Source: an uncultured Collinsella sp.
Lineage (GTDB): Bacteria > Actinomycetota > Coriobacteriia > Coriobacteriales > Coriobacteriaceae
Length of the DNA stretch: 64,000 nt
Reading direction: 5' to 3'
Assembly: GCA_958412345.1 (NCBI GenBank)
Contig: CATYSO010000005.1
Location: 1 to 64,000 of the forward strand
Both the position numbers and the translations under genes were made by a program. The notes beneath the pieces were generated by a model that was given only the letters and a program-made list of their open reading frames with translations, did no database searches and had not been told where the DNA came from. This document shows, in pieces, positions 37,160 through 44,839 of this stretch. The stretch's first letter is position 1, and each line of letters opens with the position of its first letter.

Positions 37160-37937
37160 CGCGCTGCTTGAGCGCTTGGCGGCCCCGCCTATGCGTGTCA
37201 CGCAGGAGCGTTGCCGCCACGAGCTCAAATATCTCATTAACGAGGGCGAGCACGCCGCGCTTGCCTGTCGCATGGCGCCGGTGTTTAAGCTGGACAAGCA
37301 TGCGCGGGCAGGCGGTTACACCATTCGCAGCCTGTACTTTGACGACTACTGCAACTCGGCCTACGAGGAAAAAGGCGCCGGTATTCTCATGCGCAAAAAG
37401 TATCGCGTGCGCATCTATAACGGCAGCGACAAGGTGATTAAGCTCGAGCGCAAAAAGAAGTACGGCAGCTGGATCTACAAGGAGGACGCGCCGCTCACGC
37501 GCTGCGAGTTTGAGCAGATTCTGGCCGGCGACTACGGCTTTTTGCTGAGGAGCCCCTATCCGCTCTGCCGCGAGTTCTACATCGAGTGCATCTGCAACAT
37601 GATGCGCCCGCGGACCATCGTGGACTACGAGCGCGAGCCGTGGGTGATGGACGAGGGCACCGTGCGCGTTACGTTTGACATGAACGTGCGTGCCGCGGTG
37701 GGAAGCTTCGATATCTTTGACGCGACGCTGCCCGCGCTGCCGGTCCTGGAGCCCGGCAAGCTGGTGATGGAGGTCAAGTTTACGGAGTTTTGCCCGCAGC
37801 TGGTGCGCGATATGGTGCCGCCGGGAGCGGCCGAGCTTACGGCGGTCTCCAAGTACTGCCTGTGTTACGAAAAGACCGCCTACCTGCGCGGTTTTAACTA
37901 TTGGGAATCGGATTTTGAGAACCGAGGGGATATTTAG
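37146..37937 (+). CDS. VTC-domain protein (polyphosphate polymerase-like)
   Basis: A 263-residue protein that is one VTC domain: RHELKYLI (near residue 24), YTIRSLYFDD, RKKYRVRIYN, IKLERKKK, VMEVKFTEF (near 209) and VSKYCLCY. The tunnel-lining basic residues of VTC4 are present, so polyphosphate synthesis from ATP is possible; there is no SPX domain. It overlaps the CotH gene by 14 bp. Its link to CotH and Pel is by position only. Confidence 0.85.
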   Translation: MRRASALLERLAAPPMRVTQERCRHELKYLINEGEHAALACRMAPVFKLDKHARAGGYTIRSLYFDDYCNSAYEEKGAGILMRKKYRVRIYNGSDKVIKLERKKKYGSWIYKEDAPLTRCEFEQILAGDYGFLLRSPYPLCREFYIECICNMMRPRTIVDYEREPWVMDEGTVRVTFDMNVRAAVGSFDIFDATLPALPVLEPGKLVMEVKFTEFCPQLVRDMVPPGAAELTAVSKYCLCYEKTAYLRGFNYWESDFENRGDI

Positions 37938-37940
37938 ACC

Positions 37941-38606
37941 ATGAGCACCAGGGACTTTTTTAAGAACTCCGTCTTGGAGGCGTTTGGCCAGGTCGACCCT
38001 GCCAAGATTGGCCTTTCGCTGCTCGTGGCGCTCGCCATGGGCATCCTGATCTATTACGTGTACAAGCGCTTTTTTACCGGTGTGGTGTATTCGCGCAGCT
38101 TTGCCGTGACACTCGTGGGCATGTGCGTGCTTACCTGCATGGTCACGCTCGCGATTTCGACCAACGTGGTCATCTCGCTCGGTATGGTCGGTGCTCTGTC
38201 AATCGTCCGCTATCGTACGGCGGTTAAGGACCCGCTCGACCTGCTGTATCTTTTTTGGGCCATTACCACAGGCATTACGGCAGGCGCCGGCATGTACGCG
38301 CTCGTGGGGCTTACGGCAGTGGTGATTGTGGTGATGATTGCCGGCTTTGCGAGCCACCAGGACAAGGCGCGCGTGTACATGATGGTCATTCACTACACGG
38401 GCCAGACCACCGGCGACGATATCGTTCGCGCGTTTGGGCGCACCAAGTTTACCGTCAAGTCCAAGACCATGCGCGGCGACAAGGTCGAGATGGCCGTGGA
38501 GGTGTTCTCGGACGGCGTTGACATGCCCTATGCGGACGCCATTCGCGCGCTCGATGGCGTGGAGGACCTGACGCTCATCCAGTACAACGGCGAGTACCAC
38601 GGCTAA
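37941..38606 (+). CDS. DUF4956 membrane protein
   Basis: A 221-residue protein with three or four N-terminal helices (about 20-40, 50-75, 78-95 and 105-135) and a cytosolic ferredoxin-like tail. MVGALSIVRYRTAVKDPLDLLYLFWAI is the family hallmark. It is routinely found next to VTC and CotH genes and is presumed to be their membrane partner. Last gene of the Pel operon. Confidence 0.85.
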   Translation: MSTRDFFKNSVLEAFGQVDPAKIGLSLLVALAMGILIYYVYKRFFTGVVYSRSFAVTLVGMCVLTCMVTLAISTNVVISLGMVGALSIVRYRTAVKDPLDLLYLFWAITTGITAGAGMYALVGLTAVVIVVMIAGFASHQDKARVYMMVIHYTGQTTGDDIVRAFGRTKFTVKSKTMRGDKVEMAVEVFSDGVDMPYADAIRALDGVEDLTLIQYNGEYHG

Positions 38607-38675
38607 CTTTGTCCCGCGTTTTAACAAACGCCGGACCGCTCGACGCTGCGCGGGCATCTGCCGGGCGATCTGCCG

Positions 38676-38722
38676 CTCAAACCGTCGCTCGCGTACATAA
38701 AGTACGCTTCGCTCCTCTTTCG
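38676..38722. repeat. Dispersed intergenic repeat, copy 1
   Basis: A sequence of about 47 bp with a GCGTAC/GTACGC stem flanked by direct CGTCGCTC-like repeats. A second copy, 46381-46426, differs at only a few positions. Both follow the stop of a plus-strand gene. The rest of 38607-38844 shows nothing else I can name. Confidence 0.7.
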
Positions 38723-38844
38723 CGGCACCTCGCCACGGCAGCTGCCCGCTCGCTGGCGTATGCTCGACCTGGGTGGGCCGATTTGGTTCGTATGCCGTCT
38801 TCACGGGTATCATGGTGAAAGCGATTTCAATGACAGGGGTGCTC

Positions 38845-39825
38845 GTGGTAAAGATGAAAGATGTGGCCGAGCTTGCGGGCGTTTCGAGCGCCGCCGTCTC
38901 GCGCTACCTCAACGGTGGATATATCTCGGCGGACAAGGCCGAGCGCATTAAGCAGGCAATCGAGTTGACCGGATACGTGCGATCCAGCCAGGCTCGCGCG
39001 CTGCGCACCGGTTCCACCAAGCTCATCGGCGTCATCGTGCCTAAGATCAACTCGGAATCCGTGAGCCGCATTACCGCTGGCATTGGCCAGGTGCTCGGTC
39101 GCCGTGGCTACCAGATGCTGCTTGCCAACACCGACAATGCGCCCGATCGCGAGCTCGAATACCTCGATTTATTCCAAAACCATCCGGTTGATGGCATTGT
39201 GCTGGTGGCAACCATGATCACCGACGAGCACCGTCGGGCGATTGACTCGTGCCGCGTGCCCATTGTGCTGATCGGTCAGCATGTCGAGGGCGCGGCGTGT
39301 GTCTATCACGACGATTACGAGGCTGCCTTTGAGCTGGGCCGTGCGCTTGCGGGTCGCGTGGACGGCAAGATCGCCTACATTGGAGTTTCCGAAGAGGACC
39401 GCGCGGCCGGTTTCGACCGTCGTCGCGGTTTTGAGGCCGGCTTGCGCGCCGCGGGCGCGGTGCTTGATCCGAGCCTGATTCGCCAGGGGTCATTTACGCT
39501 CGACTCGGGCTATCGCGCTGCGCGCGAACTGCTCTCCGTCGATCCCGATGTTTCGTTTATCGCGTGCGCGACCGACACTATGGCGGCCGGCGCCCTGCGC
39601 GCTTTTGACGAGCTGCGCGGCGTGGGCGAGGGCGTGCGTCGCGTGAGCGGTTTTGGCGACAACGCGTTTTTGCGCGCGCTGACGGGCGGCATTCCCACCG
39701 TGCATTATGGCTACCTGACCAGTGGCGTCGAGGCGACCAATATGCTGCTCGACGCGCTCGATGGCGAGGAGGGGGAGAGCGGCCTGCGGACGCTCAAACT
39801 TGGACATCAGCTCATGAATGTCTAG
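38845..39825 (+). CDS. scrR: LacI-family repressor of the sucrose genes
   Basis: A 326-residue regulator. The HTH reads KMKDVAELAGVSSAAVSRYL and a hinge helix follows (SSQARALRTG), then a periplasmic-binding-protein-like ligand domain (LIGVIVPKINSESVSRITAG; LAGRVDGKIAYIGVSEEDRAAGFDRRRGF). It lies directly before a PTS gene and a GH32 gene, with two LacI-type operators between, so it most likely represses sucrose use. The GTG at 38845 has AGGGG five bases upstream; longer in-frame starts add an unrelated N-terminus. Confidence 0.85.
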   Translation: MVKMKDVAELAGVSSAAVSRYLNGGYISADKAERIKQAIELTGYVRSSQARALRTGSTKLIGVIVPKINSESVSRITAGIGQVLGRRGYQMLLANTDNAPDRELEYLDLFQNHPVDGIVLVATMITDEHRRAIDSCRVPIVLIGQHVEGAACVYHDDYEAAFELGRALAGRVDGKIAYIGVSEEDRAAGFDRRRGFEAGLRAAGAVLDPSLIRQGSFTLDSGYRAARELLSVDPDVSFIACATDTMAAGALRAFDELRGVGEGVRRVSGFGDNAFLRALTGGIPTVHYGYLTSGVEATNMLLDALDGEEGESGLRTLKLGHQLMNV

Positions 39826-39913
39826 TCCTTGGACGCGTCTGCCTGCCTTTGAGTCCCCAGTTTTTGTCTCAAAACTACCATTCGCCGGCTTTTTCCTACC
39901 GTTCACCCTACTG

Positions 39914-39927
39914 TGAAAACGATTACA
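39914..39927. promoter_or_regulatory. LacI-type operator 1
   Basis: TGAAAACGATTACA fits the LacI/CcpA-type consensus TGNAANCGNTNNCA exactly. It lies 96 bases before the PTS gene start. Confidence 0.75.
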
Positions 39928-39939
39928 GCTATACGAAAC

Positions 39940-39953
39940 TGAAAACGATTACA
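39940..39953. promoter_or_regulatory. LacI-type operator 2
   Basis: A second identical TGAAAACGATTACA, 26 bp after the first, so both lie on roughly the same DNA face. The promoter is expected to overlap this pair. Confidence 0.75.
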
Positions 39954-40009
39954 GTGTAAGTGTCAAAGATGGTCGGGTGCACATGCGCCCGTTAGACGAA
40001 AGGGAAGTC

Positions 40010-41410
40010 ATGGACTACCGTAAATCAGCCCAAGAGGTGCTCGACAATATCGGTGGCGCCGACAACGTCGTGTCGGCCGCGCACTGCGCCACGCGCCTGC
40101 GATTGGTGATTGCCGATAACGCCAAGGTCGACAAGGAGGCCATTGAGAACATCGACGGCGCCAAGGGCGTCTTTGAGGCCCAGGGCCAGCTGCAGATCAT
40201 CTTTGGCACCGGAACCGTCAACAAAGTCTATGACGAGTTCATCGCCCTCGGCGGCATCAGTGCTGCTTCCAAGGCAGAGGTCAAGGAGGCCGCGGTGCAG
40301 CAGCAGAACATCTTTATGCGCGCCATTAAGGTGCTCGGCGACATCTTTGTCCCCATCATTCCCGCCATCGTGGCCTCGGGCCTGCTGCTGGGTATTATGA
40401 GTGCACTCAACTTTATGGCTTCCAACGGCTTTATCGCGCTCGATACCAATAACTGCATCTACAAGATTGCCGACCTGGTCTCGGGAACGTCCTTTGGCAT
40501 CCTGCAGATCCTGATCGGCTACTCTGCGGCCAAGGCCTTCGGCGCCAACCCGTACCTGGGCGCTGTTGTCGGCGGCGCGTTTATCAATTCCTCGCTGCAG
40601 AGCGCCTACACGGTTGCCTCCGAGGGCGTGCAGACTATGGTCACCGTCATCCCCGGTGTGTACAGCTTTGAGTGGGTTGGTTATCAGGGTCACGTCATCC
40701 CCATCGTCATTGCCTGCGCTATCCTTGCCTTCCTCGAGAAGCGCCTGCACAAGATCGTTCCCGAGATGTTCGACCTCTTTGTCACCCCGCTCGTCTCCGT
40801 GTTCGTGACCGTGCTTGTGACGCTCGTTGCCGTCGGCCCTGTCTTTGTGTGGGCGGAGAACGCCATCCTCGGTCTGATCCAAGCCCTGCTCACCCTGCCC
40901 TTTGGTATCGGCTCCTTTATCGTCGGCCTGTTCTATGCTCCCACGGTCGTTACCGGTATCCACCAGATGTACACCGCTATCGACCTGGGTCAGCTTGCCC
41001 AGTACGGCGTGACCTATTGGCTGCCCATCGCCAGCGCCGCTAACATCGCCCAGGGTGGCGCCGCGCTCGCCGTCGCCTTCAAGACCCGCGACGCCAAGAT
41101 CAAGGGCCTGGCGCTTCCTTCGGCCCTGTCTGCCTTCATGGGCATCACCGAGCCTGCCATCTTTGGCGTGAATCTGCGCTTCTTTAAGCCCTTCATCGCC
41201 GGCTGCATCGGCGGCGGCTGTGGCGCCCTGGTCTGCGCTCTTACCTCGCTCGCGGCTTCCGGCACCGGCGTTACCGGCATCTTTGGTATCCTGCTGTGCC
41301 TGGCCCAGCCCGTGCAGTACGCGATTATGTTCGCTGTTGCCGCGGTCGTCTCCTTTGCCATCTCGTTTGTCCTGTATAAGGACGAGCCCAAGGCGACCGA
41401 GCAGGCCTAA
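40010..41410 (+). CDS. scrA: Sucrose-type PTS transporter, IIBC components
   Basis: A 466-residue protein with an N-terminal IIB domain (phospho-accepting Cys in AAHCATRLRL, residue 27) and a ten-helix IIC domain from about residue 105 (IFVPIIPAIVASGLLLG; FYAPTVVTGIHQMYTAIDL; GITEPAIFGVNLRF). The pattern is that of the glucose/sucrose superfamily, sucrose branch. It has no IIA domain, so IIA must come from another protein. AAGGGAAG precedes the ATG at 40010. It imports sucrose as sucrose-6-phosphate, the substrate of the next gene. Confidence 0.9.
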   Translation: MDYRKSAQEVLDNIGGADNVVSAAHCATRLRLVIADNAKVDKEAIENIDGAKGVFEAQGQLQIIFGTGTVNKVYDEFIALGGISAASKAEVKEAAVQQQNIFMRAIKVLGDIFVPIIPAIVASGLLLGIMSALNFMASNGFIALDTNNCIYKIADLVSGTSFGILQILIGYSAAKAFGANPYLGAVVGGAFINSSLQSAYTVASEGVQTMVTVIPGVYSFEWVGYQGHVIPIVIACAILAFLEKRLHKIVPEMFDLFVTPLVSVFVTVLVTLVAVGPVFVWAENAILGLIQALLTLPFGIGSFIVGLFYAPTVVTGIHQMYTAIDLGQLAQYGVTYWLPIASAANIAQGGAALAVAFKTRDAKIKGLALPSALSAFMGITEPAIFGVNLRFFKPFIAGCIGGGCGALVCALTSLAASGTGVTGIFGILLCLAQPVQYAIMFAVAAVVSFAISFVLYKDEPKATEQA

Positions 41411-41431
41411 GAGCTTTTGATTGAGGGATCG

Positions 41432-41462
41432 CCCGCGGGCTGTATGCTCGCGGGTTTTCCCG
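41432..41462 (+). terminator. Partial terminator between PTS and hydrolase genes
   Basis: CCCGCG (41432-41437) pairs with CGCGGG (41449-41454), followed by TTTTCCCGTTTG. A modest stem; it may reduce readthrough into the hydrolase gene. Confidence 0.45.
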
Positions 41463-41520
41463 TTTGTATTTGGCGCCCTTGGTTGGTGCCACCGCATCTT
41501 CGATTTGATAGGGACGTTCT

Positions 41521-43053
41521 ATGTCTAATGCACTTGGTCGCGACCTTGCAAAACTCGTTGCCGCTGTCGAGGCGGCTGCCACCGAATGTGGCCACGGCGC
41601 GTATGGTCAGCGCTTTCACGTCATGCCGCCGGCGGGCTGGCTCAACGATCCCAACGGCCTGTGCCAGGCGGATAGCGTTTTCCACGCTTATTTTCAGTAT
41701 GCGCCGTTTGATGTCGAGGGCGGTGTGAAGGCTTGGGGCCATGCGACGAGCCGCGATCTTATGGCGTGGGACTACGTGGGCGTACCGCTGCTGCCCGATG
41801 AGCCGTTCGATTGCCACGGCGTGTACTCGGGCTCCGCGATTGCCGAGGACGGTCGCATCCGCGTGCTGTATACGGGCAACGTTAAGCTCTCCGATGCGGA
41901 CGGCACGTTCGACTACGTCAATACCGGTCGCCGCGCCGATACCGTGTACGTGGAGAGTGCCGACGGTCAGACGTTTGGCGCCAAGCGCGTGGTGCTGGCG
42001 TCCGAGGATTATCCCGAGGATTTGACCTGCCATGTGCGCGATCCCAAGGTGTGGCGCGATGTGGACGGGCGCTACCACATGGTGCTGGGCGCGCGTCGTC
42101 GCGTTGACGGGCCGCATGTCGAGAGCCGTTTTTGCGCCATGCACGGCGAGGGTGCTGGGCGAGATGTGGGTGAGATCTTGGTGTATGGCTCGGACGATAT
42201 GCTGAGCTGGGAGCTCGAGAACCGCGTGTCGACGCCTGGGCGTTTTGGCTTTATGTGGGAATGCCCGGGATATCTTGAGCTTGAGGCGGACGGTGACGCT
42301 CCTGCGAAGTTCCTGTCCTTCTCGCCGCAGGGCCTTGAGGGCGGTCGCTGGGACCGCGGCAATGTCTATGCTGCGGGCTATATGCCTGTTGCCGGCGACA
42401 TTGCGGGCGGCGAGGGCGCCTATGAGCTCGGCGAGTTCCGCTTGTGGGATGCCGGCTTTGACTTCTATGCGCCGCAGGAGTTTACGGCTGAGGACGGTCG
42501 CCACATACTTATTGGCTGGATGGGTATGCCCGATGAGCCGACCTACGGCAATGCGCCTACGCTGGTGGCGGGCTGGCAGCACTGCCTGACGGTGCCGCGC
42601 GAGCTTACGGTTGGTGCCGATGGCGTGGTGTTGCAGCAGCCGGCGCGCGAGATTGAGCATCATTATGTCTCGGTGAGCGTGGGGGAGGGCTCGTTGGAGG
42701 TTGCCGGCGATACCTGTTTTGACGTTAGGGTCGATGACGTTGACGGTGCGTTTGCCGCGACCGTTGATGGCGAGCTGAAGTTGGCGTTCCTGCCGGCCGA
42801 GGGCGAGCTGCCCGCGCGCTTTGAGATGCGCTTTGCGGATGAATCACGCGCTTCTGCCGGCTGTGGCCGCACGGTGCGCTGGGAGCCCGTCGACAAGGTG
42901 CGCAACGTCCGCATTGTCGGCGATGTTTCGTCGGTCGAGGTGTTCGTCAACGACGGTGCACTTGTGTTCTCGACGCGCATCTACCCCGAGGCCTATGGCG
43001 TGTCCGTTGATGCTCCGAGCGCTGACGTTACCTATCACGCGCTCAGCATCTAG
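41521..43053 (+). CDS. scrB: Sucrose-6-phosphate hydrolase (GH32)
   Basis: A 510-residue glycoside hydrolase family 32 enzyme. The catalytic nucleophile is in WLNDPNG (residues 40-46), the transition-state Asp in RDPK (near 174) and the acid/base Glu in ECPG (near 247). The C-terminal beta-sandwich is present (VEVFVNDGALVFSTRIYP). It has no signal peptide, so it works in the cytosol on sucrose-6-phosphate from the PTS. Confidence 0.92.
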   Translation: MSNALGRDLAKLVAAVEAAATECGHGAYGQRFHVMPPAGWLNDPNGLCQADSVFHAYFQYAPFDVEGGVKAWGHATSRDLMAWDYVGVPLLPDEPFDCHGVYSGSAIAEDGRIRVLYTGNVKLSDADGTFDYVNTGRRADTVYVESADGQTFGAKRVVLASEDYPEDLTCHVRDPKVWRDVDGRYHMVLGARRRVDGPHVESRFCAMHGEGAGRDVGEILVYGSDDMLSWELENRVSTPGRFGFMWECPGYLELEADGDAPAKFLSFSPQGLEGGRWDRGNVYAAGYMPVAGDIAGGEGAYELGEFRLWDAGFDFYAPQEFTAEDGRHILIGWMGMPDEPTYGNAPTLVAGWQHCLTVPRELTVGADGVVLQQPAREIEHHYVSVSVGEGSLEVAGDTCFDVRVDDVDGAFAATVDGELKLAFLPAEGELPARFEMRFADESRASAGCGRTVRWEPVDKVRNVRIVGDVSSVEVFVNDGALVFSTRIYPEAYGVSVDAPSADVTYHALSI

Positions 43054-43091
43054 ACGTTTCGTTGCTTATCGGCGTTATACTGCAGCCGTTG

Positions 43092-43132
43092 CCCACGATG
43101 CGGGGAACATCCGCATCGTGGGTTTTGTTTTT
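43092..43132 (+). terminator. Strong terminator after scrB
   Basis: CCCACGATGCGG pairs perfectly with CCGCATCGTGGG, followed by TTTTGTTTTT. It ends only 16 bases before the next gene's ATG, so that gene must be transcribed by readthrough or from a promoter inside the hairpin region. Confidence 0.9.
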
Positions 43133-43148
43133 GAAGGGACGGTGCCGC

Positions 43149-44141
43149 ATGGGCGTAGAGCAGTTGGAAGAGGCATGGGCTGCAAGGGCCGGAGCGCGCG
43201 TGGCACGACTGGTTGCAGCCTCGCATGTTCCGGCAGCGCTGTCCCAGCTGGAGATCGTGCGTCCCGGTGACCGCCTAGTTGTATTTGCCGATGACTTTGC
43301 CGATGCGTTTGCGTGCGGCTTTGACGGCTGCGATGTTGTGATGGTGGGGGAGCAGTCCGTCGAGTCGTTTGCTGCCGCGTCCGAGGGCTTTGTCGGCTCG
43401 TTTGGCGCCGAGGGGCCGCATCTGTGGTGGTTCATCAACTCCATTGGCGGCTTTGGTCTGCGTGTGCCCGATCTTCGTGCACTGGGACGTTCGGCTCGTG
43501 AGGCGCATGCGCTGTTGGTGGTGGATAACACCGTGGCGAGCGTTTTTGGGTGCGATCCGCTGCGCTCGGGTGCCGTACTGTCGCTCGAGGCACTCGACCG
43601 CGTGTGCGCTGGCGAGGCGCCGCACAAGCTTGTCGCAGCGTCGGTCGCGCGCTCACAGCTCAAGCGCCACTGCGTTGATGCCGCCGCCGAGTGCGCGCAT
43701 GCGTTGTTCGACGCCTGCGGTTTGGCCGCGCTCGATCTGTCAGTCGATGAGGCTGACGTGCTGGAGCACGGGCTGGGCTCGCTCGATACCCGTATGCAGG
43801 CGCACTTCGATCGCGCCCGCGCGCTGGCTGAATATTTGGCCGCGAATGAGATGGTGTGCAACGTGCGCTATCCCGGGCTGACCTCGCATCCCGACCACTC
43901 CATCGCGACGGGCATCCTTGAGCACGGTTTTGGTCCGGCAGTAGAGTTTGACCTGATTGAACGCACCGCGGGCGAGCTGTTCGAAGTGCTGCCGGAAGAA
44001 TTCCGCACGTCACCCGCCGGCGGCCCAACAACGCGCCTCTCAGCCCCACGAGGCAAGCAGGGGAGTACCATCCGCCTCTTCGCCGGTACCGACGACCCCC
44101 TACAGGTGGCCGCCACCCTAGACAACGCCCTCCGGAAGTAG
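43149..44141 (+). CDS. Cys/Met-metabolism PLP-fold protein lacking the PLP lysine
   Basis: A 330-residue protein related to cystathionine gamma-synthase-type enzymes: VVDNTVASVFGCDPL (residues 124-138) is the usual DNT motif after the active site, and the C-terminus has STIRLFAGTDDP as in the family. The SxTKY block that carries the PLP-binding lysine reads SLEALDR (145-151), with Asp150 at the lysine position. It is also about 50-60 residues short at the N-terminus, where the family's YxR region lies. It is therefore probably not a normal PLP enzyme. ATG at 43149 with GGGACGG upstream. Confidence 0.7.
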   Translation: MGVEQLEEAWAARAGARVARLVAASHVPAALSQLEIVRPGDRLVVFADDFADAFACGFDGCDVVMVGEQSVESFAAASEGFVGSFGAEGPHLWWFINSIGGFGLRVPDLRALGRSAREAHALLVVDNTVASVFGCDPLRSGAVLSLEALDRVCAGEAPHKLVAASVARSQLKRHCVDAAAECAHALFDACGLAALDLSVDEADVLEHGLGSLDTRMQAHFDRARALAEYLAANEMVCNVRYPGLTSHPDHSIATGILEHGFGPAVEFDLIERTAGELFEVLPEEFRTSPAGGPTTRLSAPRGKQGSTIRLFAGTDDPLQVAATLDNALRK

Positions 44142-44148
44142 TCTTTTT

Positions 44149-44291
44149 GGGACGGGGCTATTTTAGCTACGCAACCCCTTCTCATAAGTTGCGGTGAAAT
44201 AGGGACTGTTTATGCGGTTAATGCCGCAATTCAGTCCCTATTTCACCGCAACTTATGAGAGCAAGGGGGGTAGCTAAAATAGCCCCGTCCC
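44149..44291. repeat. 143-bp nested palindromic element, copy B
   Basis: The outer arms, 22 bp each (44149-44170, 44270-44291), and inner arms, 28 bp each (44181-44208, 44232-44259), are perfect reverse complements. The loop contains GCGG/CCGC. It fills the gap between two convergent genes and ends 8 bases before the stop codon of the minus-strand one. The right half matches the diverged element at 180-294. Confidence 0.9.
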
Positions 44292-44298
44292 AAATTAG

Positions 44299-44655
44299 CT
44301 ACTTTTGGTTAATGCTGGCGATGAGGTCGTTGGCCCTGGCGGTGATGACGTTGTTGATTTCGGCCTGCAGTGTTTCGTAGACCTCGATGGCGCGCTCGCC
44401 GGCGGGGGTGAGCGTGGATCCGCGGGCGCCGTCGCGCTCGATGAGCTTGCAGCCCAGCTGCTCCTCGGCCTCATTCACGATGCGCCACGCCTTGGAATAC
44501 GCCATGCCCATACTCTTGGCGGCACGGTTGAGCGAGTGCTCGCGCGCGATGCCCTGCAGCAGCAAGACGCAACCGTGGCCGAAGACCCCCGGCAGGTCTT
44601 TGTCGCACGCTTGAATGACCAATTTTGCCGTCGTCTTGTACTCCATGCGCTCCAC
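44299..44655 (-). CDS. ModE-type winged-helix regulator, DNA-binding domain only
   Basis: A 118-residue protein like the N-terminal domain of ModE or LysR: LNRAAKSMGMAYSKAWRIVNEAEEQLGCKLIER then GSTLTPAGERAIEVYE. It lacks the MOP domains that bind molybdate in full-length ModE. Such short forms regulate molybdenum- or other oxyanion-related genes, but none is next to it. The start is uncertain: GTG at 44655 or ATG at 44646. Transcribed away from guaB. Confidence 0.75.
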   Translation of the reverse strand: MERMEYKTTAKLVIQACDKDLPGVFGHGCVLLLQGIAREHSLNRAAKSMGMAYSKAWRIVNEAEEQLGCKLIERDGARGSTLTPAGERAIEVYETLQAEINNVITARANDLIASINQK

Positions 44656-44839
44656 GTCTCCCCGCTAAAGTGTTTGCTGGGCAAACGCAAAGCCTGCGTC
44701 AAGCCCTCGTGTGCTCTTCTTAAATCATGCATTGTAGCAGTCAAAGTGCGCTAAGATACTTCCCCAGTATTGGGCGCCCAAGGTTGGGCTGGGTCCTACG
44801 AGGCCTGCAGCCGACCGGTCGCATGGAAAAAGGAGAAAC

